This document shows positions 45,498 to 57,127 of a DNA stretch of 64,000 nucleotides, one piece after another (the first letter of the stretch is position 1; every line of letters begins with the position of its first letter). Origin of the DNA: Amoeboaphelidium protococcarum (taxonomy: Eukaryota; Aphelidiomycota; Aphelidea); the NCBI GenBank assembly GCA_023515745.1, contig JALECJ010000020.1, forward strand, positions 248,001 through 312,000, in the 5' to 3' direction. A model generated the notes under the pieces. The model searched no databases. It was not told the DNA's origin and saw only the letters and a list, made by a program, of their open reading frames with translations. The position numbers and the translations under genes were made by a program.

Positions 45498-48400
45498 TCA
45501 CTGCTACTCTTCTTATTCGGCGTCTTATGCTGCTGCGTCTTCTTCCATATTCTTCAGTTTCTTCTGGATACGTTCCCACAGGAGGAGGAGCTCATTCTTC
45601 TGCTTTGGTTCAACAACCTCAAGCACGAACGTCTCCGTAACCATAGTTTGTGATACATTGAGATTAGTCATACTAGGCGAGTTGGCATTAGATGATGACG
45701 CTAAAGAGGAAGATGGTGCTTGGGTGGATGTAGAGGTGAACGAGTCAGCGATACTAGGACGCTAGGATAACACCCTATGACCCATTGACATTGATCGAGA
45801 TAGAGTACCATTCTTACCCGCTGACGGTCTCTTTTTTAGTTTGGTTGGCAGATTACCAATTCTCTCATTATCTGCGCCACCATCCACTTCTTCAGATATC
45901 GCCTCAGCATTGTCAGCCACGGAATCTTCGCCATTCTCGGCAGCATCTTCAACAATCGTTTGTTGCAGACTACTTGTACCAGAATCTACACTGGCTCTGC
46001 CCGAGACTCTTCTAGGAGGCAGTGGAGGCAATGGTAGAGGCGGTCGTCTAGGAAGCTGACTAGTTGCATCACTATCCTGATTGCGTTGTTAGTCTTAACC
46101 AGAGACCTCTTGCGCTGACCTGGCATCATCACTCAATGACACACCAAGTCCAGTAGACGCCACACTGTGAACAACAGCCGGACTCTGAGTGATTAGACCA
46201 GCTTCCATTGAGGTTTCAAACTTTATCTGCTCCATCATAGTGGGTATATCCGTTTTAGCGGGAACGAGCGAGCTTTATCTAGGCAAAGGGCGGTTGAAGT
46301 GTCCATGACCAGTTATAGTGGTTGAACGCTTTAAGGATCCCTTTTCAATTGTTGGTAGAGTGACATTAGACAGAGATTACATACTTCCAGAGACTTCAGC
46401 ATCCGCACGGTCAGATTCATTCTTCTGCGGAGATCCTTTCGATTTCAGCCTCTCCAAAGCCAACTTCTCAATATTGGCCAAATCAAGTGAGAATGAATCT
46501 GCAGCATTAGCCGACTTTGTCTATTTATCCTCCGCAGTTACATTAATATCGACAGTTTGTTTAACAGGGCTGGTTGGAGCGGATTATGCATTCTCCGCAA
46601 CAGACGGCATACCCTTAATAACTTGCTTCACAGTCTTGGATCTCTTAAGTGCATTAGTTCCAAGCTGTGATGTACCTGCCTGTTGTGACTTGATACGCGC
46701 ATTACGCAAATACTCCTAGTTGACTTCCTATAACTCTGACAAAAACTTCTTCCTAGCTATTGGATTTCCGGCATCACTTTATCGAATGACAACCTTCAAC
46801 AGAGCTTTCTGCTACTTGTTAGAATTGCCAGACAGAAAACCGAAGCGTTTAGACTCTTGTTGTTACTATTATTATCCTGTACCTTGGTTCAATTAGTCAA
46901 GATCCACAATATCAACATCCTTATTCCAACCAATTCTGAACAATGTCCATCCGTCTTTATCTCGATCGGAGGCTGTGCTGGCAATCTTACTCGACCATTT
47001 TTTCTTGCCTTTAGCTTTAGCCACAGCAAACACGTCATTGAAAATGTACAGACGGAGTAATGCAGAGTCTTTGTCCTTGTTGTTACTATCCTTGGAAGAT
47101 TGAGTTGCATCAAAACCACTGGTAGACATCATAGTAGCGACACTAGGGACCATTGAGAATCCACTATTACCAACAGTCTACGGACTGAATGCTTTCAAAA
47201 TATTATCTCTGGTCACATCAAAGCAATCACACTCAAAAGTTAATCTTCTCTGTGCACTAATGATGGTAGGAGGAATATTCTCAACCAGTCGCACAATCAA
47301 AAACATCCTGGTCATCTCCTCTTCATTTCTTTTCACTTCATTAACAGTATTGGCCAACTGGCGAAGCAGATTCAATGCAGACGCAACATTCTCAAAGTCT
47401 GGATGATCAGCAGGCATGTGCTTCTTATAATCTTACAGAAGCAGCACATATCTGGTCACTCTCTAAATAGGCAGAATCAAAAAGTCGACTATACCTTGCT
47501 TTTAGAAATCCTTATTCTTTAGACACTCGGCAATAAATACTCTGTATGCAGCACTGTTCTCATCACTTCGCCTAATAGCTTCTTTAGCAGCACTGTAATT
47601 ATCTACAAACTTCAAGTACAACTTCAGACCGTCGTAATGCTCAATAAAAAACTTTCCGACACTTTTCACCAGACTCAATTCTTAATCAGTGACAGTATCC
47701 CCTTAATACACCCTCTCCCATGTCTGTTCACTATAATCTAACTACTACACAACTTTGTCCATTTCTTCGCAAATTGTCTTGCTAAATTCAGAGAGCTCTT
47801 CAATCCACGCGAAAATAATCTTGATATCAACCATTGGGATAATCGGTTTTACGGGAGCAGAAGAGTTACTTGCGCCTAAATGCATTGGTCTATGTGAACT
47901 GTCACCAGACAAATGTGTGCCCTTAGTGTTATCCGAGTGCTGAGAGCTCATCGTTGCAAGAGACTCTCCACTGGCAGACGCCTTCACCTCTTTGTCACTT
48001 GATAATCCTAAAGCAGCCCGAATCAGAGGAGCCTTGAACTATTTCAACACAATGGATAAATTGGCAACATAATTCCGTTCCGTCTCATATATTTCTCGAA
48101 ATATAAACTACCTGACTTGAATCATTTTCTTGCGTTTATCAGGAGATATATCACTGACTGACGGTTTACTGGATCCTGTGACTTACTGCTGAGCTTGATT
48201 TGCAATTTAAAGAGCAGCAGCTTACTATTCAGCCATCTGGCGAATATGAGATGTATCCAAATCTCCACCTGAAGTCAATTGACCACCTTCAATAGCATCA
48301 GCAAGTGCAAGAGTATCATCAGCCATCTCATTTATGATTTAATACTAAAACTCCGATTCTTCCTGGCCTAAAATCTTGATCGGACTCCTATTCACTACTT

Positions 48401-48974
48401 TACTTAGAGCTGAACTGTCCGCCTCAGAGCTAATACTCAACTGTTAAACTGGCTGTAGAATAGACGATGAATTAAAAGATTACTGAATCAGAGTCGATTG
48501 AGTGGCCACAGATGAATTACCAACTGATTCTCCATATTCGTAAAGTTCTCCCAACTAATCACTGAGCTCCGAATCACCCCGGTCCCTTCGAGAAGTGCTG
48601 CTACTATTATTACCATCATTCAATTAGAATCCCTGACCAAGAGTAATTTTCCGCTCCACATCGTCTCCCCTAACAGATATTACTTACTAATTACTTTGAC
48701 TGTCCAGAGTAAATGTATTTCCTTTATTTTCAAGAAGAGTCTCAAGAGCATTAACCAACTCATCTTTAGGACGGCCTTATTAAGTATCCCCGCCAGTGCC
48801 AATATTCTTACTCAGGGAGGATCCTCGTTTAGGAGGCAGATGCGGCTTAGATGGTAATGGCGGAGGAGCAGCTTTGCTATCAGATGATGTAAGTCCATCT
48901 TTCATCTACTATGATTGCGACTATTTGTAATGTTACGATGACAGTATCGGCTACAAAGTCTAAAATTATTACAT
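45498..48974 (-). CDS. DH-PH Rho guanine-nucleotide exchange factor, 1158 aa
   Basis: Single exon to TGA 45498-45500. The chosen start at 48974 has an ACCACC context and is followed by TAA TAA, read as Gln-Gln; an internal ATG at 48905 is an alternative. Residues 1-280 are Pro/Ser/Gln-rich (APPPLPSKPHLPPKRG). The Dbl-homology domain begins near 290 with FIFREIYETERNYVANL and ends with ILPIQRVTRYVLLLQDYKKH (about 505) and ALNLLRQLANTVNEVKRNEE. A PH domain follows at about 560-700 (LYIFNDVFAVAKAKGKKKW, LFRIGWNKDVDIVDLD). The last 450 residues are disordered, with PPLPLPPLPPRR that could bind SH3 domains. Likely activates Rho/Rac/Cdc42 for actin control. Confidence 0.9.
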
Positions 48975-50347
48975 GGTGGTCCATCTCAAGCAGTATGCAA
49001 TCCAATCAGTCAGTATTATGTACATCTCTCAATACTCATTCGCTATGAAGACAGAGATTAAACTAAATTAGTACTTCTGATAGATATACAAGTCAGAGAC
49101 AGATATCATCTATACTAACAGTCTAAAATGATACAATGACTCAAGGAGTGATGCATACGAATCTTAAGACATCAATGACGGGTCGGCAACTTGCCAGGCC
49201 ACGACAATGAACCACACATACAGATATAGTGATAATAAGTTAATAAATCTATAAAATCTAAAGTATAAATTACATCTTTATCATTGCCATTCATTGTGGC
49301 AGAGTCCATGAAATTATTATCCACTATATTGAACCAACTTCAGTGTACGTACGTGGTCGATATAACAACAGAAACAAAAAAATCGTCTCGCTGAAGAAAG
49401 ATTTTGGTTTCACTCTGAGCGTTGTCAAGCACTTTCGTACAGTAGTGTCCATCTGTTTACTCAACTTTGCCACTCTAATGTCTCATTTTACCCACTACTA
49501 TTTGGTATATATTATTTAACAATTGACGTTATGGAAATTTAGAATAATTTGATTCTTTTGCAATATGCAATTAAGTTGGTTGTTTTATCTATGAATTCTT
49601 GTGGTCCACCAGTGGAGATTTGTTCAGTACGCGCTTTGGCGCTCTTTTTGTGCTTGACCGAGTGTTATTCCGCCATAAAAATAGTAGCTCCATTGAATCT
49701 TTAGGTGTGTGCGATTATCCTCTATAAACAATTAAGCACCAAGATCTATTAATATTACTGAAGGAAATGTTCCCTATAGACTTTGAAGGATAGAAACTTG
49801 CAGATAAACTCAATTTTTGGATTCTGAATGCATCAGGGGTGGGATTTTGAGTTTTTACAAATTCTGAATGTCTTTGATACTGTTATACTCTGTTAGTGTT
49901 GTAGGTACTAGCGTTTACACTTGGATTTGTTACTCAGTCGTTACATATCATGTGGTATACATTGTTAGCCGGAATGGTTATAAGTGCTATTGTAAGTTCA
50001 TGATTGTCTATCATTAGAAGGAGATAAATATTTCGGCAAATTTTATGAATGTAGTTGATCACTCCACCGTGGCCGTTTCTCAACAAGATTCCGCTTCAGT
50101 GGTAGAAAGCTGCCGGCCGTTCAAAGTCCAATGCAAAGATCGACAGCTCTAAATCAGCTGCAGGATACAACGCGCGTTCTAAGAAGTGAACATTCAGTGA
50201 CTGTTTAAAATGAATTTGTTGTCTCAGCCATCTTTCTTGCCTGGTTTGTATTCCGTCACTTGGACTTTTTCTTTTGCCGCATTGCATTCAATTTGTAATT
50301 TTACCGTTTTGTCTCACCTTATCTATATATACGCGTCATTAATCATA
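48975..50347. other. Intergenic, mostly featureless
   Basis: About 1.4 kb between the RhoGEF start and the RING gene start. It contains one weak small ORF (49531-49761, listed separately) and an adjacent protein-like frame (LLILLKEMFPIDFEGQKLAD) in another phase. The rest is AT-rich. Confidence 0.4.
49531..49761 (+). CDS. Possible small protein, 76 aa
   Basis: ATG 49531, TGA 49759-49761. It reads MEIQNNLILLQYAIKLVVLS, then SCGPPVEICSVRALALFLCL and LYKQLSTKIYQYY. A second frame, shifted by one phase and starting before this TGA (DYPLQTIKHQDLLILLKEMF, FEGQKLADKLNFWILNASG), looks equally protein-like. A splice or a frameshift may join the two, but I found no phase-consistent intron with a TGTAG acceptor. 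No family recognised. Confidence 0.25.
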
Positions 50348-50940
50348 ATGGCTAGTTATTTTAGTAAGTTTTGGCTTTAATAGTTTATTATTAAAATGAT
50401 ATAATAAATCAATTAGTGAATGTAGGTGATCATAATGTAAAGGAAAGTAATCCTGCGGGTTCATTTATGCAGGAGTGGATGAGTTAGTTGGAGGAGCAGT
50501 CCAAGGGTATTCCGCCGGCTAACCGTGATTTCATCTCTCAGCTGGAAACTGTGACTTTGAAGGATGTTGATGACTTGAACTGGTGCTGTTACATTTGTCA
50601 GTAAGATTTTACAGAGTTTATCGATCCTAACAAGACTAATGATTAAGAGCAGAAAGCCGCCCAAAAGGTTATACTGAAGCGATTGCCGTGCTCACATGTG
50701 TTTGATGTGGATTGCATTTAGAAATGGCTGTAACTTCACGCCACTTGTCCATGCTGCAGGTACGTTATTCTCGATTGTATTCAACGAAATATGTAACACT
50801 GATCTTATGTTTGATTTACGTGTAGACGGGAGTATCCAAGTAATAACTTCTCCTACAACCAGATGAAGGAGATGGAGCAAATGGCCAAACGCGATGCTGA
50901 AGCTGAAGAGCAAGACCATTTCTCATCAATGTACTCTTGA
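50348..50940 (+). CDS. RING-type E3 ubiquitin ligase candidate, 154 aa
   Basis: Exons 50348-50363 (16 nt), 50426-50759 and 50826-50940; introns of 62 and 66 nt, TGTAG acceptors; 155 codons, TGA stop. The RING is C60-x2-C63, a 30-residue spacer, C94-x-H96-x2-D99-x2-C102, then IQKWLQLHATCPCC with C113 and C116. The usual RING-H2 His after VF is Asp99 here, as in RBX1-type RINGs where Asp can bind zinc. The flanks resemble small RNF126/RNF181-like ligases (short N-terminus, WxxQLxxQSKGxPPA, acidic helical tail). Likely a soluble E3. Two Gln in the RING helix are TAG and TAA. Tail to tail with the fusion enzyme gene, 75 bp. Confidence 0.88.
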
Positions 50941-51015
50941 TTGGATTCTATCTATGTCAATATTGTCAAATTCGCTGAATGCTAACGTTTTTTAATTTTA
51001 AATATATTCTATTCA

Positions 51016-53070
51016 TCATTTCAAATCAACGCCAAAAGGAAAGACTATGGACTCGCACATCTTCATAAATGTGATCTGATGGTCGTGTTCATCATGAAGA
51101 GGGATCAGGGAGAAGAGCAGACTGGCGCAGATCATTTCAATATCTCTAAACTTCGAAATTTTGTACATCTTGGTAACTGAATCTCTAAAAGCATCACGCA
51201 ATGTGGCCAAGGATTCAACATCTTTACTCTCAAGCGGATACTTGTCGATCAGAACGAAATCGTATCCCCATAGCGATTGATAAACTTTTGCTAAATCATA
51301 CATTATATCACCTTGTAGAGTAGGTGTATTGCCTTATAATCCGCGCATATCTATAAACTTGACTTCGCCATCGTTGGTTAGCAAAATGTTAGAAAACACA
51401 GGATCACCATGAATTACACTGGATCGCATCACACGGCCCGATTGTACATAACTGTCCAGGTACTGGCACAAACTACTGAACAAATAATCCATGTGCTTTG
51501 CGTTTTTCCCCAGCTTTGAGTAGGTGCTTTTATGCTCTTCATAGCGCTGCCTCAGTTTGCTCGTGTAATTAGAAGAGATGTCCACTTATTGACCCTGCTC
51601 AGGAGAATCCTACGCCTGGTGCAGAGATTGCAAAGCCCTCATGACCAGCTAGAACCGTCCCTCAGTAAGACAACGATTAGTCAAAAGATGGGAGCAGGTG
51701 ACGCCTTTCACTCTCTCTACACGGATTTGCATACGCTTAGTATCAGACTTGTCAACGCTCAACACTTTTGGAAATAGATGCTTGATGGACTCTGGTATGT
51801 TCTCATAGTAAAATACTTCTCCAATGAATCTGTCACTTACACTAGACTTTATAACGACATCATCTATAACTTGAATGGTATTACAGGAGCGAGGATGGAC
51901 CAGGTTCATTTTCTTTAGATCAGCATCCACCTAATTGCCTCTGCTCCACCCCAACTCGCGCTCGGTATCAATGATGGCGTTCACAGCCAGATCATCAACA
52001 TAGACATGAGCGTATGGCTTTCCAAAGTGCAACTCATCACATGGAATATTAAACTTCTTCAGCGTTTCCAGAGTGATCATTCCAACATCTGCAATGATAG
52101 CACCCACGTTGCCATTGTGAGTTTTCATGCGACGCGCCGTGGCAATTATGATGTAATGGCCTGCTGCCTTGAGTTCCTGTACAAGCTTGATATTTCTGTA
52201 TAGCGGCTAAACTGTTGTGTAATCATCAGCCACAGCAGGTAGAGTCACTAAAGTATTGTCCAAATCGAAACAGAATCGGCGACTTTTGACTAATTGTGGA
52301 TTCAACTTGACATGTGCCAAAAACTGGTCTAGCTACCAAGGAGTCCCAACACACGCAAAGCTATCCACAAAAGTTCCTATAAAATGCTCACCGTCAGTAA
52401 TCATCTAACTTATCACATTGGACGTGTAATACTCTCCAGATGATCCAATACCCGAATCCAAAATTTTGACACAATACCTCTCCAGCAGGCGAGCAGAAGC
52501 AAACGCGTACGCACCCGTATTAGCATTGGAAGATATCTTCACCTTCTCCTTGATCTCTACTATCTTGTTGTCAGCATCTAGAGATATGTAAGAGAAAACT
52601 GGCTTATCTTGATCATCATTAAAGTAGAAGCATGCAGATTGGTTGGTTGGCAAGGCGCGAAACTTGCTCAAAATATCAGTAAAGTAAATGGTGTCGCAAT
52701 CAAGAGATATCGTCTTCCTGGCTTTCTCATCTGCAGTCATAGACTAGAGTATGATATACAACGTCTCGGCAGCACCTCTAGTATCAAAGTTCAGCTTGAC
52801 GCATTTGACGTTGGGAATATTTTACTTGCGCTCTCTCAACTCTTTACGCACCAGATCGGATACTTGAAACTCTTGTTCAATGCCAGAATTCAACCCAATC
52901 CAGATAGTATCCATCGATGTCAACTTGAGGTTATCAATCAGCCACAAAATCATCGGACGTCCCACAATATTAATCAGAGGCTTAGGATGACGATACCCAT
53001 TCTTTGCAAATCTTGAACCAATACCTCCCATCGGGATGACAACGTTTAAAGGCTCTCCTTGCTGCTGCAT
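51016..53070 (-). CDS. Nucleotidyltransferase - HAD phosphatase - APH/choline-kinase-like fusion, 684 aa
   Basis: Single exon, ATG 53070, TGA 51016-51018, 685 codons. Domain 1 (residues 8-235) is a sugar/choline-phosphate-type nucleotidyltransferase: VVIPMGGIGSRFAKNGYRHPKPLI with Gly15, Gly16, Arg20 and Lys30, then SLDCDTIYF for metal binding. Domain 2 (about 262-375) is a HAD-like phosphatase with FDLDNTLVTLPA (Asp269, Asp271), ATARRMKTHNGN and DDLAVNAI. Domain 3 (about 385-684) is an aminoglycoside/choline-kinase-like phosphotransferase with VIHGDPVFSNIL (His554, Asp556) and VKFIDMRG (Asp574). The parts resemble bacterial capsule and cell-surface modification enzymes. It may make and attach an activated headgroup or sugar. 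The substrate is unknown. The order and completeness of all three active sites is notable. Confidence 0.88.
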
Positions 53071-53319
53071 CTTTAGAGTTTAAAAATGCTGTTATACTGT
53101 AAAGATTCAATAGAGATTAACAATAAATCAAAATCGCAAAAGTTGATACTTCAATAAATTGACTAAGAGATAGTATCAACATCTTGTAAATTTTGGTAAT
53201 CAGCACCGGCGGTTGTTAGGCAACGGGCTCACCTCACGCAACCGCACATAAAAGCTCGTTATATAGTAACAAATTCGCTTTTTGCATAATAAAGTCCTTG
53301 TGTTGGAAGTGATGTTCTC
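53071..53319. promoter_or_regulatory. Divergent intergenic region
   Basis: About 250 bp between the divergent starts of the fusion enzyme and the 53320 gene; it presumably serves both as promoter. No specific element recognised. Confidence 0.4.
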
Positions 53320-53721
53320 ATGGACTGCTGTGGCACTTTTACCCATCTGGCTTATTATGAGTGCGAGTTTGATGGAAAGGTGATGCATTAAGTTTTGCGA
53401 TTCGTGCAGTGTACCAATGTGATCGATTTCCTGAAGAAGGTTCGCAATGGGAACGATAATCTGAGCTTAAATCGCGTGTCCCAGTTCAGATCTGATAGGC
53501 TGTTTATGGATGTATGCTCACTTGAAAGCTTAAAGCGCGCTGCTGGCTATGCTGAAGCGCTAAATTTCTTCAAGGCTATGGTGATTTCGTTGAATGACAT
53601 ATTCCATAGAACAATGCCTCGCAGCGAAAATCAATGGTATAACTTGCATCCTGTGTAAATCTTGGATAAAGACGATGAGGATGACTTTTATTCTAAAGAT
53701 GCCCATGATGGCTTGATTTGA
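53320..53721 (+). CDS. Conserved-looking hypothetical protein, 133 aa
   Basis: Single exon, ATG 53320, TGA 53719-53721, 134 codons. Starts MDCCGTFTHLAYYECEFDGK, continues VLRFVQCTNVIDFLKKVRNG, RLFMDVCSLESLKRAAGYAE, ALNFFKAMVISLNDIFHRTM, and ends with an acidic tail DKDDEDDFYSKDAHDG. Predicted mostly helical with amphipathic patterns, no signal peptide or membrane span. No family recognised. TAA/TAG codons are read as Gln at two places. It shares a 250-bp divergent region with the fusion enzyme gene. Confidence 0.7.
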
Positions 53722-53798
53722 AATTGAAATTGAATACTTGATTTGAATTTAAATGTTTTTTTATAACTTGATTTTATTTACATTGATGACTTTTGGTA

Positions 53799-54143
53799 TC
53801 ATTTGAATTCGAATTCCAATACATCTTCATCACTATTCAAACTTATATATGGTTGACAATAATGTTTGAATGTTGATAACGCGTTATTGCATAGTTATAC
53901 GCGCCCCGACAACATTAGTTGCCGTACACCTTCATATATTAAACATGGCAACAATAGATGTATTAGAACAGCTCTGACGCAGTAGTGTTCTATGACTTGC
54001 TTTTTTGAATCAGCAATGATATCAGTCAAAGTCATGATGAGCTGTTCTCCACTATAAATTGAAATTCCCCAGCAGATTTCTTTTCTCTTCATTAATATTC
54101 TCAACTGCAAATCTCCAGGTAATCTTATATGTATGTCATTCAT
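53799..54143 (-). CDS. Hypothetical protein, 114 aa, possibly a 3' exon
   Basis: ATG 54143, TGA 53799-53801, 115 codons with one TAA = Gln. It reads MNDIHIRLPGDLQLRILMKR, then ISIYSGEQLIMTLTDIIADS and EHYCVRAVLIHLLLPCLIYE, and ends NSDEDVLEFEFK. The base run just before the ATG is TGTAGTAA, the acceptor consensus of this genome, so an upstream exon is possible. A frame at 54140-54310 (MYFNKLQSTLGGRQLLLV...) contains GTAATT donor-like sites in the right place and could supply it. It lies tail to tail with the 53320 gene, 77 bp apart. No family recognised. Confidence 0.45.
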
Positions 54144-54430
54144 TTACTACACTTGTTGTTATACTACACTTGTAGGGCGTCCTGATGTATTAAGAATTGG
54201 TTCAAATGGTCGACTGAAATGCAATCAGATAAATTGTTACCAAAATTACCAATAATTACCAACAACAGTTGCCTTCCACCCAGTGTGGACTGCAGTTTGT
54301 TGAAATACATCAATGAAGTGAAACAAAAATATATTAATTATATACGCCGTTTAGTATTTGTCTATTATTCAAGTATCATGACTCATCATTAGGAGTGGCG
54401 TCTTGATCCTTGTAAAAAACTTTACCAGCT

Positions 54431-55149
54431 TCAATTCAGAAGCATAATGTTGCGGAATACTTTCTTCAATCGCTTCCAGCCAAATTTGTCGCCTTACTTC
54501 TTACTCTCTTCAATGGCCAGCGCCTTTTTCTCTAGCAACTCCAAGTATACGTAGTATACCTTGATGTCGTCACTAGAGAATTGCAAGCGACGCTTGACCA
54601 TCTCTATCAGCACATGCCTGTCGACGCGTTTAATCTTGCGACCTTTGAGAACTTTGCGGACATGCTTTTCAGCCTTATCCTATCTCTTGATCTTATCTTC
54701 ATTTTTACCATGTAAATAAAGTCTCTTACACAATATTTGTTATTGATGCCCTCATCTTGGCAGAAGAAGTCTCCTATGTAAATATCATAACGGTCTATGT
54801 CCTGAGACCCCAGCTAGCCATCCACTCCTAAAAACTTCTTTTGCCATTTACAGTTGGGTCTACAGTATTAACAACCACAATTCTCTCTCCAGAATAGAAC
54901 ATCTACACGCTAAACCAACCTTTTTATGCACAGCAACAGCTCACACTTGAGTCACTGATCTCACACCTCTGACGCACATACATACTTGCCAGCTTACAGA
55001 TACATTTGAGGAACAAAACCGCCCTCATAACTAATCACGCGATAACTGACGTTGTTCATAGCGATATCTTGTTCTAATATTTCAACTTTGTCGCTGATCA
55101 GGATCAACAAAATAAATCCTTCAGGTAACTCCCTACTGCAAAGCAGATA
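54431..55149 (-). pseudogene. Broken gene: Cys-rich and basic helical segments with in-frame TGA and a frame change
   Basis: On the minus strand from 55149 one frame reads ELPEGFILLILISDKVEILE, NNVSYRVISYEGGFVPQMYL and AGKYVCASEV. It then meets two TGA codons six bases apart and continues without a phase change through a Cys cluster (ENCGCQYCRPNCKWQKKFLG) and DIDRYDIYIGDFFCQDEG. After about 54720 the protein-like text switches phase to KAEKHVRKVLKGRKIKRVDR and VYYVYLELLEKKALAIEESK, ending at TGA 54431. No intron of normal size removes the two TGA codons. It lies directly next to the copia remnant, so element insertion or decay is a likely cause. No family recognised. Confidence 0.5.
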
Positions 55150-55189
55150 TCAGGACGAGTAGTCACCATAAGATGCATTAGCTCCCCCA

Positions 55190-56460
55190 TCAAACTTCTG
55201 AAGAGATCAACAGAATTAGACTGTGATTCCACTAGGTACGGTCGAAATAAATTAAATCGAACCAATCCAATTGCTGCGTACTAGATTTTAACTCCAGTCG
55301 ATGTTTGAGTCCTCCGCGAGTCACATCGAGCAATATACCTAAACTAGCACACCAGTTAATGATTACTGAGTTTAAAAATTCACGCCCACGATTACATCGG
55401 ATAATCTTGACAGATTTATCTTGCAAGTTGTTGAACCTGACACAAATGCGACGAAGTTTCGCGGAGGCTTCATGTTTAGCTATAAGCATACGTACCGCGA
55501 TTCAACCAGAATAATCATCTTAACCACCAAAACATAGCGCTAGTGAGAAATATACATAACTCTTATAGGACCAATAAGATCAACATGCAACAGTTCTAAA
55601 GTCTACGAATACGCAAAGGTCTACCACCCCCAGCTGGAAAGATGCTTTCACAAACTTAGATTACACGCAAACATCGCAGTCGCGTTGACTGAGATTAGTA
55701 ATCGTAGATATTTCATCAATATTCCACCCAGTAAAGTAGCCTTACTGATAAATTGATCTTATACATTGACAGCTAACATGCTCAAGCATAATATGAATGT
55801 CCGTCTACGTTAGAGGCATTGATCCTCCAACGTTGACTGCATTGATGATGGGCAGTGAGAGAATCAAGAACCAGCAGATGTCACAGAAGTTCCAGGACCT
55901 TGAACCAGACCATAGCTGTTGATCTAACAGCTAGACTCTTAGCGCGGCAAATTTGAACGACAAATGATAAAGGCAGTAGATCCAGGATCACGTAACCACT
56001 GTCAAGCTCAGATTCTCAACGTGTTCCTCTGACTTGTCGGTTACATTCAGTTTGATTTTCATTACCATTTTGCGCACTTCACCATACTTGGGCAGTGGAA
56101 GTTTCAGAGCAACAATTTGAATGAACTAGTTCTTGCGCATTGTGCGAAATCCAGTATCCTCAAGGTCCTCAAACCACTCTTCCATTTTCGTGACAAAATG
56201 CATAGCTGAAGCATATTTCATATCACAGATTTCATTTCTTATTTTGGAATCAATATTAGTCGCATTACTGGGGGCCTTCAGATTAGAGTACTCGTCGATA
56301 GCCACAAGTGCTTCGTACGCGGAGCTAGCTTTCCCAAAATTGGCCAGCACTTCAAGCGTGATAGACCGAGCCTTTAATCAAACCAAGAGCCTTGGAATTA
56401 GCCTAGTGTTATTCATCTTAGAACTCAATCAGAGATGATTGTTGTTCGTAGTCAACAGGC
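55190..56460 (-). mobile_element. Decayed Ty1/copia-type LTR retrotransposon
   Basis: Minus-strand fragments in order. A gag-like helical segment lies at 56126-56440. The GAG-pre-integrase motif with CDVCVQSKF follows near 55660. The integrase core is split by a frameshift near 55490: HVDLIGPIRV in one phase, then IIRCNRGREFLNSVIINWCA in another. The expected second catalytic Asp region reads CNRG, so the triad also looks damaged. No reverse transcriptase or RNase H was found, and no paired LTRs were recognised by eye. The element is inactive and truncated. Confidence 0.75.
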
Positions 56461-57127
56461 CGTGCGCAGTTTCTGTTACGTGGGCTGCCCGTACAATTAG
56501 TACTGGCAGAGACACGGGAACCACCGTTCCAATGGACCTCTTTGTCAAGCATAGAAAACACTATTTCCAGATGATACTATATTCAATTACTCAAAATTCA
56601 CCATTCAAATCCTAAAAACTACTTGTCAGAAGATCAGTCGCAGCCAAATGACTTAATCTTCATAATCTGAGAAAACGTCAATACATCTAACAGTTTAGTT
56701 CCACGAATTTTGTTCAGACATTATTCATTTCCAGATACCTTAAAGGTGCCGCTCATTGTGTTCTCCTAAAGCGGTGCCAGACATTGCTAACTAGTAAAGT
56801 ACCATTTGATCTACCTGAGCTAAATATTTGGACTCTTAAAATCTTACTTTTTGATCGATCACGCTTGCTAAGGCTACTCAAACGTTCATCGGCAGAACAC
56901 TTATCAATTACAGATGGCGTTAGCATAAAGTTTTCTATAACTCGGACCTTAAATATAGCTATTGGTCTTAAATTCTCGCGTTAGTTTGATGTACATGGGT
57001 GATAAGATTTTAGGGATAATGGCATGATCTAACGCCCTTCCCGATTAAGCTTAACGATCTCCATTGATTGTTGTATTGTTCCGGGCAAACAATTAGATCA
57101 TCGTCCATTTAAAAGCCAATATTAACA
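56461..57127. other. Unassigned sequence between copia remnant and transporter gene
   Basis: About 670 bp. It may include further decayed element sequence (LTR or 5' leader), but no repeat partner was recognised. A plus-strand frame at 56784-56984 (LTSKVPFDLPELNIWTLKIL) has no support. Confidence 0.35.
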
